Positions 8,054 through 15,659 of a DNA stretch of 64,000 nt are shown piece after piece. The notes under the pieces were generated by a model. The model had not been told where the DNA came from and did no database searches. It saw nothing but the letters and a program-made list of their open reading frames with translations. The DNA comes from Pseudothioclava sp033100795 (GTDB lineage Bacteria > Pseudomonadota > Alphaproteobacteria > Rhodobacterales > Rhodobacteraceae). The stretch spans positions 620,001-684,000 of the forward strand of contig NZ_JAWLVI010000001.1 of NCBI RefSeq assembly GCF_033100795.1, written 5' to 3'. Both the position numbers and the translations under genes were made by a program. Position 1 is the first letter of the stretch, and every line of letters begins with the position of its first letter.

Positions 8054-9583
8054 TCAGAAGAACCCGAGCTTGTTCGGGTTGTAGCTGACCAGCATGTTCT
8101 TGGTCTGCTGGTAGTGATCGAGCATCATCTTGTGGGTCTCGCGGCCGATACCGGACTGCTTGTAGCCACCAAAGGCTGCGTGTGCGGGATAGGCGTGGTA
8201 GTTGTTGACCCAGACGCGACCGGCCTGAATGTGGCGACCGAAGCGGTAGCAGGTGTTCGCATCACGCGACCACACACCCGCGCCCAGACCATACAGCGTG
8301 TCATTCGCAATCGAGAGCGCGTCATCGGCGTCCTTGAAGGTCGTGACCGACACAACCGGCCCGAAGATTTCCTCCTGGAACACACGCATCTTGTTGTGGC
8401 CCTTGAGGATCGTCGGCTGGATGTAGAAGCCGTTGTTCAGCTCGCCCGACATCTGCGCCGCGCCACCGCCGGTCAGAACCTCGGCGCCTTCCTTGCGACC
8501 GATGTCGAGGTAGGAGAGGATCTTCTCTTTCTGCTCAAGCGAGGCCTGCGCACCGATCATGGTCGCTGCATCGCGCGGGTCGCCCTGAATGATCGCCTGC
8601 GTGCGTTTGATCGCGCGCTCCATGAACTCGTCATAGATGTCTTCCTGAATAAGCGCGCGGCTCGGGCAGGTGCAGACCTCGCCCTGGTTCAGCGCGAACA
8701 GCACGAAGCCCTCGATTGCCTTGTCGAAGAAGGCGTCATCTTCGCGGCAGACGTCCGAGAAGAAGATGTTGGGCGACTTGCCCCCCAGTTCCAGCGTCAC
8801 CGGGATCAGGTTTTCCGACGCATATTGCATGATCAGACGGCCGGTGGTGGTTTCACCAGTGAACGCGATCTTGGCGATACGCTTGGACGATGCCAGCGGC
8901 TTGCCTGCCTCAAGGCCGAAACCGTTGACGACGTTCAGAACGCCCGGCGGCAGAAGGTCGGCGATAAGCTCGGCAAAGACCAGAATGGCGGCGGGCGTCT
9001 GCTCGGCGGGTTTGAGGACAATGCAGTTACCGGCGGCCAGCGCGGGGGCAACTTTCCAGGCCGCCATCAGCAACGGGAAGTTCCACGGAATGATCTGGCC
9101 GACAACGCCAAGCGGCTCGTGGAAGTGGTAGGCGACGGTGTCGGCGTCGATTTCCGACATGGTGCCTTCCTGACCGCGCAGAACGCCTGCGAAGTAACGG
9201 AAGTGGTCGATCGCCAGCGGAATATCGGCAGCGCGGGTTTCACGGATCGGCTTACCGTTATCCCAGGTTTCGCACACGGCCAGAAGCTCGGCATTCTCTT
9301 CCATCCGGTCGGCGATCTTGTTCAGGATGTTGGCGCGCTCGGTCGGCGAGGTCTTGTGGCCCCACAGTTCCTTGGCAGCGTGTGCCGCATCCAGCGCGTC
9401 CTCGACGTCGGATGCGTCCGAACGGGCGATTTCACAGATCTTCGCGCCGGTCAGCGGCGTGATGTTGTCGAAATAGCGACCCGCGTTCGGTTCTTTGAAC
9501 TGACCGTTGATGAAGTTGCCATAACGCTCGCGGAAGGGCTTAACCATTACGCCCTTGAATTCGGAAGCCAGATCGTTGGCCAT
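8054..9583 (-). CDS. NAD-dependent aldehyde dehydrogenase, ExaC/AldB type
   Basis: This 509-residue enzyme oxidises short aldehydes, probably acetaldehyde, to acids with NAD. The general base Glu is in LELGGKSPN (264-272) and the catalytic Cys is residue 304 in NQGEVCTCPSR. The extra Cys at 306 is typical of the ExaC/AldB subgroup. IIPWNFPLLMAAWK, the cofactor-binding strand, is at about 164-177. The ATG at 9583 has a GGGAGGA ribosome site. DUF779 follows on the same strand. A palindrome at 9705-9722, about 120 bases upstream, matches one in front of the AcoR-like regulator, which points to regulation by that protein. Confidence 0.93.
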   Translation of the reverse strand: MANDLASEFKGVMVKPFRERYGNFINGQFKEPNAGRYFDNITPLTGAKICEIARSDASDVEDALDAAHAAKELWGHKTSPTERANILNKIADRMEENAELLAVCETWDNGKPIRETRAADIPLAIDHFRYFAGVLRGQEGTMSEIDADTVAYHFHEPLGVVGQIIPWNFPLLMAAWKVAPALAAGNCIVLKPAEQTPAAILVFAELIADLLPPGVLNVVNGFGLEAGKPLASSKRIAKIAFTGETTTGRLIMQYASENLIPVTLELGGKSPNIFFSDVCREDDAFFDKAIEGFVLFALNQGEVCTCPSRALIQEDIYDEFMERAIKRTQAIIQGDPRDAATMIGAQASLEQKEKILSYLDIGRKEGAEVLTGGGAAQMSGELNNGFYIQPTILKGHNKMRVFQEEIFGPVVSVTTFKDADDALSIANDTLYGLGAGVWSRDANTCYRFGRHIQAGRVWVNNYHAYPAHAAFGGYKQSGIGRETHKMMLDHYQQTKNMLVSYNPNKLGFF

Positions 9584-9677
9584 GAGTATCCTCCCTTGGT
9601 GTCCATTGGTATTGCCGACGTCCTCCTCGACGCCGGGTATGGACCAAGAGTGCCGCCGCGAAAGCCACCTGAACAGG

Positions 9678-9692
9678 TAGACTAAAGGTCTA
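9678..9692. promoter_or_regulatory. Inverted repeat TAGAC-N5-GTCTA upstream of aldehyde dehydrogenase
   Basis: This perfect 5-base dyad lies between the aldehyde dehydrogenase start and the larger TGTCTC palindrome. The same TAGAC/GTCTA words recur at 9794-9812, near the end of the regulator gene. The function is unknown; it may be a second operator or promoter element. Confidence 0.35.
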
Positions 9693-9704
9693 TACCCGCC
9701 GATC

Positions 9705-9722
9705 TGTCTCAGCCCCGAGACA
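9705..9722. promoter_or_regulatory. Operator-like palindrome TGTCTC-N6-GAGACA (copy 1)
   Basis: A perfect 6-base inverted repeat with a 6-base spacer sits about 122 bases upstream of the aldehyde dehydrogenase start. An identical pair of half-sites with the same spacing lies at 10869-10886 upstream of the AcoR-like regulator gene. Two perfect copies placed at the promoters of a regulator and its neighbour are strong evidence for a shared operator. Confidence 0.75.
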
Positions 9723-9753
9723 GGTGCATCCGCAGAAAAACAAAGGGATTCAT

Positions 9754-9780
9754 GAAAAAAGGGGCCGATTGGCCCCTCTT
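9754..9780 (-). terminator. Rho-independent terminator of the AcoR-like regulator gene
   Basis: On the minus strand the hairpin AGGGGCC-AATC-GGCCCCT is followed by six T residues. It lies 26-52 bases past the regulator stop codon and before the aldehyde dehydrogenase control region. Confidence 0.85.
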
Positions 9781-9793
9781 GCGACTTTGGTCG

Positions 9794-9812
9794 TAGACCT
9801 TGGGTCTAGACC
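9794..9812. repeat. Overlapping TAGACC/GGTCTA dyads at the end of the regulator gene
   Basis: TAGACC-TTG-GGTCTA and the overlapping 10-base palindrome GGTCTAGACC straddle the regulator stop codon. They share half-sites with the dyad at 9678-9692. They could form a small hairpin ahead of the terminator or a binding site. Confidence 0.35.
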
Positions 9813-10777
9813 TCAAGGCGCAGCGCCTTGGCCTTGCGGTAAAAGGTGGCGCGCCCGATTCCCAGATCCCGCGCGGCGGCCGAGACATTGCCACCCGTTC
9901 GGGCCAGAGCGCGCGCCATCGCGGCGCGTTGCGCCTCTTCCAGCCCGCCGCCTGCCGCCTGCCCCAGCAGGTCATTCGCGGGCAGCCGACCGATCTGGTC
10001 CCCCTCGATTCCGAACTGGCGCCGCGCCGCGCGGGTTGCGCCCACAATCAGATCGTCGCGGTCCAGCGCCAGAAGCATCACCCCTTGCGGTGCGGCCTCT
10101 CCGCCGCCCGCCGACAGGATGCGCGCGCCCTGATAGGAGGCGCGGAACATATCGGCCTCGATCCGCTGCGCCGCGTCCTGCACCGTCAGCGACACAAGGC
10201 TCGCGTAGCCCTCGGTCATATCGCCGCGCGCGGAACTGACGTCGATCACGCCCGCAAGCTCGCCCTCGGCGCCGAACACAGGCGAGCCCATACAGGTCAG
10301 CCCGATATTGCCCGAGCGGAAATGCTGATCGCGCCAGACCGTGACCGAACGCCCCTCGGCCAGACAGGTGCCTATGCCGTTCGTGCCCTCGGCACCTTCG
10401 GACCAGTCAGACCCCGGCGCAAGGTTCGAGGAATGGAAATCGCCCGCGTCCCCGCTGCGCACGCGCTCGTCCAGAACCAGCCCTCCCGCGTCCGATAAAA
10501 GCACCGTGCAGCCCGCGTCACAGGCCGCCCGCGCCAGCCGGTCCAGAACCGGCGTTGCGATTTGCAGCAAAAGCCCCGCTGCCTCGCGCCGCGCGCGGAC
10601 CTCATGCTCGGTCAGGCGGTCTGCGCGGCCCTTTTGCGCCGGATCTATGTTATGGTGGATCAGCGAGCGCCGCCAGCTTGCGGCAAACCCCGCCCGCCCC
10701 GCAGCCGAGGTAGAGGCCACGACCTCGCGCACGATATCGGCGTGATGGCGCCGCCCCCCGCGTGTCTGCGACTGCAT
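9806..10777 (-). CDS. AcoR-like transcriptional regulator lacking the AAA+ domain
   Basis: This 323-residue regulator resembles the N- and C-terminal parts of AcoR (acetoin and glycerol metabolism activators). An N-terminal region to about 60 includes SWRRSLIHHNIDP. A GAF-like sensor follows (about 70-200, with EGTNGIGTCLAEGRSVTVWR), and a Fis-type helix-turn-helix closes the protein (about 280-323, GNVSAAARDLGIGRATFYRK). The central sigma-54-activating ATPase of full AcoR is absent: there is no Walker A and no GAFTGA. It should therefore act as an ordinary DNA-binding regulator. The ATG at 10777 has GGGAGG upstream. It is flanked by two copies of a TGTCTC-N6-GAGACA palindrome, its likely binding site. 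Confidence 0.87.
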   Translation of the reverse strand: MQSQTRGGRRHHADIVREVVASTSAAGRAGFAASWRRSLIHHNIDPAQKGRADRLTEHEVRARREAAGLLLQIATPVLDRLARAACDAGCTVLLSDAGGLVLDERVRSGDAGDFHSSNLAPGSDWSEGAEGTNGIGTCLAEGRSVTVWRDQHFRSGNIGLTCMGSPVFGAEGELAGVIDVSSARGDMTEGYASLVSLTVQDAAQRIEADMFRASYQGARILSAGGGEAAPQGVMLLALDRDDLIVGATRAARRQFGIEGDQIGRLPANDLLGQAAGGGLEEAQRAAMARALARTGGNVSAAARDLGIGRATFYRKAKALRLEV

Positions 10778-10868
10778 AGGAAAGCCTCCCCTCTTTCGGA
10801 TGCGAAGGCTTAGCCTAGGCCGATTCGGGGTTTGCTCAACGAAAATTCGCCGCCGCAGATGCGAAACC

Positions 10869-10886
10869 TGTCTCGGAAATGAGACA
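10869..10886. promoter_or_regulatory. Operator-like palindrome TGTCTC-N6-GAGACA (copy 2)
   Basis: This second perfect copy of the dyad at 9705-9722, with the same 6-base spacer, lies about 92 bases upstream of the AcoR-like regulator start and 9 bases past the rlmE stop. It suggests autoregulation of the regulator. Confidence 0.75.
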
Positions 10887-10894
10887 GAATACCC

Positions 10895-11629
10895 TTACTC
10901 GCCTTCGTGGCGCTTGCCGCGGAAGCCCTGCGCCACGACGAATTTCTCGGAACTGTCGGACCGCGAGCTTGGCGGCTTGACGTTCGCGACCTTCTGGAAG
11001 TTCTTTTTCAGAATGTTCAGAAGCTCGTTCTCGGCCCCGCCCGCCAGAACCTTGGCGACAAAGGTGCCGCCCTCTTCAAGCACATCAAAGGCGAAATAGG
11101 CCGCCGCCTCGCACAGAGCGATGATCCGCAGGTGGTCGGTGTTCTGATGCCCCGAGCTTGCCGCCGCCATATCCGACATCACCACATCGGCCATGCCGCC
11201 GAGCCATTCTTTGACCTTGTCGTCAGCGCCTTCTGACAGGAAATCGAGCTGGTGGATCTCGGCCCCCGCAATCGCATCGACCTCTTGCAGGTCGACGCCC
11301 AGAACGGTGCCGATCTTTTTGCCCGACTTCTCGCCAAGCGCATTCACCCGCTGCACCGCGACCTGACACCAGCCACCGGGAGCACAACCAAGGTCCACCA
11401 CCCGCGCGCCGGGCACAAGGAAGCGGTATTTCTCGTCCAGCTCAAGGATTTTGAACGCCGCGCGACCGCGGTAGCCCTCTTTCTTGGCGCGCTGCACATA
11501 GGGGTCGTTCAACTGCCGCTCCAGCCAGAGCGTCGAGCTGAGCTTGCGGCCCTTCGCGGTTTTCACCCGCACGCGCAGATCGCGCTGGCCACGCCCCGAG
11601 GTATTCTTGCCGGTCGGTGTTTTTGCCAT
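10895..11629 (-). CDS. rlmE: 23S rRNA 2'-O-methyltransferase (RlmE/FtsJ)
   Basis: This 244-residue SAM-dependent enzyme methylates U2552 of 23S rRNA on the large subunit. The substrate-binding RGRAAFKILELDEKY region precedes the SAM motif VVDLGCAPGGWCQVA. The later catalytic Lys is in FVAKVL, and VVMSDMAA carries the catalytic Asp. A Lys- and Arg-rich N-terminal tail of about 30 residues is typical of alphaproteobacterial members. The start overlaps the upstream phosphatase stop by one base (TGATG), so the two genes are translationally coupled. Confidence 0.93.
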   Translation of the reverse strand: MAKTPTGKNTSGRGQRDLRVRVKTAKGRKLSSTLWLERQLNDPYVQRAKKEGYRGRAAFKILELDEKYRFLVPGARVVDLGCAPGGWCQVAVQRVNALGEKSGKKIGTVLGVDLQEVDAIAGAEIHQLDFLSEGADDKVKEWLGGMADVVMSDMAAASSGHQNTDHLRIIALCEAAAYFAFDVLEEGGTFVAKVLAGGAENELLNILKKNFQKVANVKPPSSRSDSSEKFVVAQGFRGKRHEGE

Positions 11630-12750
11630 CAGATCTGTCCCATTTCTTCGAGCACGCCATCGGCGGCCATTTGTGCATAAAGCAGCCCTTCGCGCAGACC
11701 ACGGTCGGCAACCGACATCCGGTCGGTCGGCCAGACGCGCATCAACGCCTGCAAAATCGCCGCGCCCGACATGATCAGCGTATGCCGGTCGCGCCCGATC
11801 CGAGGATCGTTGCGCCGTCCATTCGGCCCGAGGTTCAAAAAGCTGCGGATCACCGCGTCGATCTGGTCAGACGTCATCGTCAGCCCGTCCACGCGGTTAC
11901 GGTCATAGCGTTTCAGCCCGAGGTGGCACGCCGCCACCGTCGTTACCGTCCCCGAGGTGCCGATCACCTGAAATCCCTCTTTCGGGCTACCGGACGCATA
12001 GGGGGTAAAATCGGCCAGCTTTTCCTCGAAAAACCAGCTCATCAGCGCAAACCGCGCGGCATCATCCTCGACATCCGAGAACTGGTCTTTCAGCGTCGCA
12101 ACCCCCAAAGGCACCGAAATCCAGTCCAGCACCCGCGCGGCAGGCACGCCATTCTCGGGTTGGTTAAAGCCCCCCGACAGCCGCATGATGGCACGCGCGC
12201 GATCGGGCGCAGGCACGCCCGAGATGTCGATCCAGACCAGTTCGGTCGAACCGCCGCCAATATCCACCACCAAAAGCTGTTCGGTCTTGGGGTTCACCAG
12301 CGAGGCGCAGGAAATCACCGCCAGACGCGCCTCTTCCTCGGCCGGGATAATCTCCAGCGGTAAGCCCGTTTCCTTGCGCACAAACCGCATGAATTGCTTG
12401 GAGTTGCTGGCACGACGGCACGCCTCGGTCGCGACAAGGCGCATCCGCTTGACGCCATGCCCCTCGATCTTGCGGCGGCAGATTTGCAACGCCTGAACCG
12501 TGCGCGACATGGAGCTACGCGAAAGCCGGCCAGAGGCTTCAAGCCCATGACCAAGCTGGACAGCCTTGGAAAAGCTGTCGATCACCTGGAACTGATTGCC
12601 CTTGGGACGGGCGATCAGCATCCGGCACGAGTTGGTGCCAAGATCGAGCGCAGCATAAAGCTCGCCCTTCTCGGCGCTAGGAGCGGTCGCGGGGTGCTCT
12701 ACCGATTTCTTCGGGAACGCGCCCGCAGACCTGGGACGCCTGGGCGCCAT
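11629..12750 (-). CDS. Ppx/GppA family phosphatase (exopolyphosphatase-like)
   Basis: This 373-residue member of the ASKHA fold family hydrolyses polyphosphate or pppGpp. The phosphate-1 motif ALDLGTNSCRMLIARP and the phosphate-2 motif VVDIGGGSTELVWID are clear, as is the GTSGTVTT segment. It is shorter than E. coli Ppx or GppA and lacks their extra C-terminal domain, as is usual in alphaproteobacteria, so which substrate it prefers cannot be read from the sequence. The ATG at 12750 was chosen for the GGAGG 8 bases upstream. It is coupled to rlmE by a one-base overlap, a common pairing in Rhodobacteraceae. Confidence 0.9.
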   Translation of the reverse strand: MAPRRPRSAGAFPKKSVEHPATAPSAEKGELYAALDLGTNSCRMLIARPKGNQFQVIDSFSKAVQLGHGLEASGRLSRSSMSRTVQALQICRRKIEGHGVKRMRLVATEACRRASNSKQFMRFVRKETGLPLEIIPAEEEARLAVISCASLVNPKTEQLLVVDIGGGSTELVWIDISGVPAPDRARAIMRLSGGFNQPENGVPAARVLDWISVPLGVATLKDQFSDVEDDAARFALMSWFFEEKLADFTPYASGSPKEGFQVIGTSGTVTTVAACHLGLKRYDRNRVDGLTMTSDQIDAVIRSFLNLGPNGRRNDPRIGRDRHTLIMSGAAILQALMRVWPTDRMSVADRGLREGLLYAQMAADGVLEEMGQI

Positions 12751-13027
12751 TCGCACGCCCTCCGATTTCAAGTTGCCCCCAACCTAGCGCGCCGCGCGGG
12801 GCGGTTCAAGGGAGCACGATCACCTCTATAGTATATCGCAGACCCGGTTTGGTGAGCCGCGCTCATCTTAACCATGCGGATTTTTCCGATTAACCCCGCT
12901 GGCCTGCCCCCACCATTGATTGCTATGAAACCGCGACCAACGTCGCCACAAGCGGCCCAAATGTCGAAATCCGTCATCGGTGACGCAAACAGATGCGCGA
13001 TGGTGTGCCCAAGGAGAAGGATTCGAA

Positions 13028-13339
13028 ATGGCTGAGATTACCCTCGTTCTTTGGCGTGACATCCCTGCCCAGATCATTGCGGGCAAAGGGCGGCGCGGGG
13101 TTAAGAAACCCCTGCCCGAGCGTTTTGAACAGGCGATCGACCGCTGCGCCATGAAAGTGGGGGCTGCCGACACCGATGCCTATCTGGCCGAATGGCGCAA
13201 ACAGCCCATCGGCGAGGTCGCAGGCACCGATGAAGAGGCTGCCGAAGCCGAACTGGCGCGGATTATCTCCGACTACGACACCGCGCGCATCAAAGCGCTG
13301 ATTGATAACGACGGCTGGGAAACCTCCCTGCCCGCCTGA
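13028..13339 (+). CDS. 'Virulence factor' family protein (small, function unknown)
   Basis: This 103-residue soluble protein belongs to a family called 'virulence factor' (Virulence_fact) in domain databases, though no virulence role is implied here. It begins MAEITLVLWRDIPAQI and is rich in acidic residues toward the C-terminus. The ATG at 13028 has an AAGGAG ribosome site. It is the first gene of a three-gene plus-strand series with a methylenetetrahydrofolate reductase and a methyltetrahydrofolate methyltransferase, 14 and 2 bases apart. In Rhodobacteraceae it is regularly found with these folate enzymes, so a role in one-carbon metabolism is more likely than virulence. Confidence 0.8.
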   Translation: MAEITLVLWRDIPAQIIAGKGRRGVKKPLPERFEQAIDRCAMKVGAADTDAYLAEWRKQPIGEVAGTDEEAAEAELARIISDYDTARIKALIDNDGWETSLPA

Positions 13340-13353
13340 CGGAGAAAAAAGAT

Positions 13354-14247
13354 ATGGCGCTTGTGAATTTCAGCCGTAATGCGGCGTCGGGCCCCGCGGA
13401 TGGGCAGGTCACTGAATTCCTTAACGGGTTCTCGATGGAGGTGATGCCGCGCACCGCCGAGAAGGTCGAGAGCTTTGCCGAGATCATGCCCAAGGGCACG
13501 CGCGTTTATATCGCCCATATCGAAGGCACCCCGATCGAAGAAATGGTCGCGACCGCCAAGCGTCTGCGCACCGAAGGCTTCGAGCCGATGCCGCACTTCC
13601 CCGCCCGCATCATCCGCGATGTCGCGCAACTGAACGACTGGGTTGCCCGCTACAAAGGCGAGGCAGATGTCAAAGAAGCGCTGCTTCTGGGCGGCGGGGT
13701 GTCGAAGCCCGTGGGTGAGCTGGATAACTCGATGCAGTTGATCGAAAGTGGCGCCTTCAACGGCTTCTCGCGCCTGCACGTCGCCGGCCACCCCGAAGGC
13801 AACCGCGACATCGACCCGAAAGGTGGCGACAAGGCGGTGATGGAAGCGCTGCAATGGAAGCAGAAATTCTCGGAGCGCACCGACGCCGATATGGCGATTG
13901 TCACCCAGTTCGCCTTTGAGGCCGCGCCGATCATCGAATGGGCCGAAGGTCTGGCCGCTGCGGGTATCACCATGCCGATCCATCTTGGCATCGCTGGCCC
14001 CGCAAAGCTGCAAACGCTGGTGAAATTCGCCATTGCCTGCGGTGTTGGCCCCTCGCTCAAAGTGCTGCAAAAGCGCGCCAAAGACGTGACCAAGCTGCTT
14101 AAGCCCTTCGAGCCGACCGAGCTTTTGAAGGAAATGGCCGCCTATAAGGCCCAGAACCCCGCCTCGCTGATCGAGGCTGTCCACTTCTTCCCGCTCGGCG
14201 GGATCAAGACCAACGCGACTTTCATCGCCGAGACCACGAAAGGCTGA
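13354..14247 (+). CDS. Methylenetetrahydrofolate reductase family protein
   Basis: This 297-residue TIM-barrel enzyme is of the MetF type and interconverts methylene- and methyl-tetrahydrofolate with FAD. Evidence is the N-terminal SMEVMPRTAEKVESF, the FPARIIRDVAQLNDW region, the PIHLGIAGPAKLQTL motif, and the overall length. Its close link to a methyltetrahydrofolate:corrinoid methyltransferase suggests that it oxidises methyl groups from demethylation rather than feeding methionine synthesis. Ribosome site and stop spacing (2 bases to the next start) indicate a tight operon. Confidence 0.87.
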   Translation: MALVNFSRNAASGPADGQVTEFLNGFSMEVMPRTAEKVESFAEIMPKGTRVYIAHIEGTPIEEMVATAKRLRTEGFEPMPHFPARIIRDVAQLNDWVARYKGEADVKEALLLGGGVSKPVGELDNSMQLIESGAFNGFSRLHVAGHPEGNRDIDPKGGDKAVMEALQWKQKFSERTDADMAIVTQFAFEAAPIIEWAEGLAAAGITMPIHLGIAGPAKLQTLVKFAIACGVGPSLKVLQKRAKDVTKLLKPFEPTELLKEMAAYKAQNPASLIEAVHFFPLGGIKTNATFIAETTKG

Positions 14248-14249
14248 CC

Positions 14250-15227
14250 ATGACCCGCACTGTAATCGAGTCCAAAACCAAGACCGTTGTAATCGGCTTC
14301 GACGAGCCCTTCTGCGTTATCGGCGAACGGATCAACCCGACCGGCCGCAAAAAGCTGGCCGCTGAACTGGAGATGGGCGATTTCTCGACCGTCGAAAAAG
14401 ACGCGATCGAGCAGGTTGCCTGCGGCGCGACCGTTCTCGACATCAACTCGGGCGCTGTGTTCTCGAACAAGATGGCCGAAGACCCGCGCTACGCCGACAA
14501 CAACTTCGTCGAACCGCCGCTGATGGCCGAACTGGTCAAGCGCGTCCAGGCGATCACCGACGTGCCGCTGTGCATCGACAGTTCGGTTCCGGCCGCGCTC
14601 GAGGCTGGTCTGGCCGCCTGCGAAGGCCGCCCGCTGCTGAACTCGGTCACCGGCGAAGAAGAGCGTCTTGAGCTGGTTCTGCCGCTGGTCAAGAAATTCA
14701 ACGTGCCGGTCGTGGCGATCTCGAACGACGACACCGGGATTTCCGAAGACCCCGACGTGCGTTTCGAAGTGGCCAAGAAAATCGTCCAGCGCGCCGCCGA
14801 TTTCGGCATCCCCGCGCATGACATCGTGGTTGACCCGCTGGTGATGCCGGTTGGCGCTATGTCGACCGCTGGCCGGCAGGTGTTCACCCTTGTGAACCGC
14901 CTGCGCACCGAGCTTGGCGTGAACACCACCTGCGGCGCATCGAACATCTCGTTCGGCCTGCCGAACCGTCACGGCGTGAACGGCGCCTTCCTGCCGATGG
15001 CAATCGGTGCGGGCATGACCTCGGCGATCATGAACCCCGTGCGCAGCCAGGAGATGGAGGCCATCCGCGCCGCCAACATGCTGATGGACCACGACCCGAG
15101 CGGCACCGAGTGGATCAAGCTCAGCCGTGTGCTGGACGCGATGAAAGAAGGCGCAACCTTCGCCGAAGCCTCTGCCGCAGCGCAGGCAGCAGGTGGTGGC
15201 CGTGGTGGCCGCCGTCGTCGCGGCTAA
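14250..15227 (+). CDS. Methyltetrahydrofolate:corrinoid methyltransferase (pterin-binding)
   Basis: This 325-residue protein has a DHPS/MtrH-like pterin-binding barrel, with IGERINPTGRKKL at the start, ATVLDINSGA, and PLCIDSSVPAALEAG. It transfers methyl groups between a corrinoid protein and tetrahydrofolate. It resembles MtgA-type enzymes of methylamine and glycine-betaine catabolism. No corrinoid protein or substrate methyltransferase is in the window, so the methyl donor is unknown. The C-terminus is unusual: a short Gly-Arg tail (GGGRGGRRRRG) after an Ala-rich stretch. A strong terminator follows. Confidence 0.85.
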   Translation: MTRTVIESKTKTVVIGFDEPFCVIGERINPTGRKKLAAELEMGDFSTVEKDAIEQVACGATVLDINSGAVFSNKMAEDPRYADNNFVEPPLMAELVKRVQAITDVPLCIDSSVPAALEAGLAACEGRPLLNSVTGEEERLELVLPLVKKFNVPVVAISNDDTGISEDPDVRFEVAKKIVQRAADFGIPAHDIVVDPLVMPVGAMSTAGRQVFTLVNRLRTELGVNTTCGASNISFGLPNRHGVNGAFLPMAIGAGMTSAIMNPVRSQEMEAIRAANMLMDHDPSGTEWIKLSRVLDAMKEGATFAEASAAAQAAGGGRGGRRRRG

Positions 15228-15248
15228 GACAGCGATTCCTCCCCAAAA

Positions 15249-15282
15249 GCGCGTCCCGAAGAAATTCGGGGCGCGTTTTTTA
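15249..15282 (+). terminator. Rho-independent terminator of the one-carbon operon
   Basis: An 11-pair stem CGCGTCCCGAA / TTCGGGGCGCG (one G-T pair) with a GAAA loop is followed by TTTTTTAT. It lies 22 bases past the methyltransferase stop. Confidence 0.92.
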
Positions 15283-15659
15283 TTGGATTAGCGACAATCG
15301 CCCACGCTTTCGATGATTAGCCGCAACCCGACCTGCAATCAGGAGGTGAAATCCGGATAATTCGGTTTTCTGCGGAAAAAGTCCGGGATTTTACGTTCGC
15401 ATTTTGGAAACAGGCCGTCCCACCCGAGCAGCATTAACCAATTGATTCGCGAATTTCAGCGACAGTTTGTTTCCTGTTTCGCGGTCAAACGCTGATCGAG
15501 GCGCGAAATGTGGCAACAAAAAGGCGGGGATGTGGCACAAACCTGCCACTACATCTGGTTCGGCCTTAGAAAAATCAGATTGAATGCCAAATATTTACTG
15601 GTCGAACTTAATCTCTCCGGATTATCCTTCGGGGACAAACCTGGGAACAACGCACTGCC
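15283..15659. other. Gene-free stretch upstream of the DUF2927 lipoprotein gene
   Basis: About 380 bases with no convincing gene. It holds a 10-base palindrome ATTCGCGAAT at 15445-15454 and a dyad at 15532-15549 (separate entry), with an extra half-site at 15510-15515. Base composition is less GC-rich than the flanks. It probably carries the promoter of the next gene, but I cannot place -35 and -10 boxes with confidence. Confidence 0.5.
15532..15549. promoter_or_regulatory. Inverted repeat GTGGCA-N6-TGCCAC
   Basis: A perfect 6-base dyad with a 6-base spacer lies about 110 bases upstream of the lipoprotein start. A further GTGGCA half-site lies 22 bases upstream (15510-15515), about two helical turns, in the arrangement expected for cooperative binding. 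Confidence 0.4.

Noticed and set aside
7997..9685. Long plus-strand open frame opposite the aldehyde dehydrogenase
   Set aside because: Low-complexity Arg, His, Asp and Val content and no family motif; the minus-strand gene has the complete catalytic set.
12751..13027. Riboswitch (SAM or cobalamin) ahead of the one-carbon cluster
   Set aside because: I could not find the conserved cores or a consistent pairing scheme in the 277-base leader.
15442..15454. TTGAT near 15442 as an FNR/FnrL box
   Set aside because: The second half reads GAATT instead of ATCAA, so the site does not match.
15533..15547. Possible sigma-54 promoter TGGCAC-N5-TGC
   Set aside because: The GG to GC spacing is 9 rather than 10 bases and the -12 element lacks TTGC; the segment is better described as a GTGGCA dyad.
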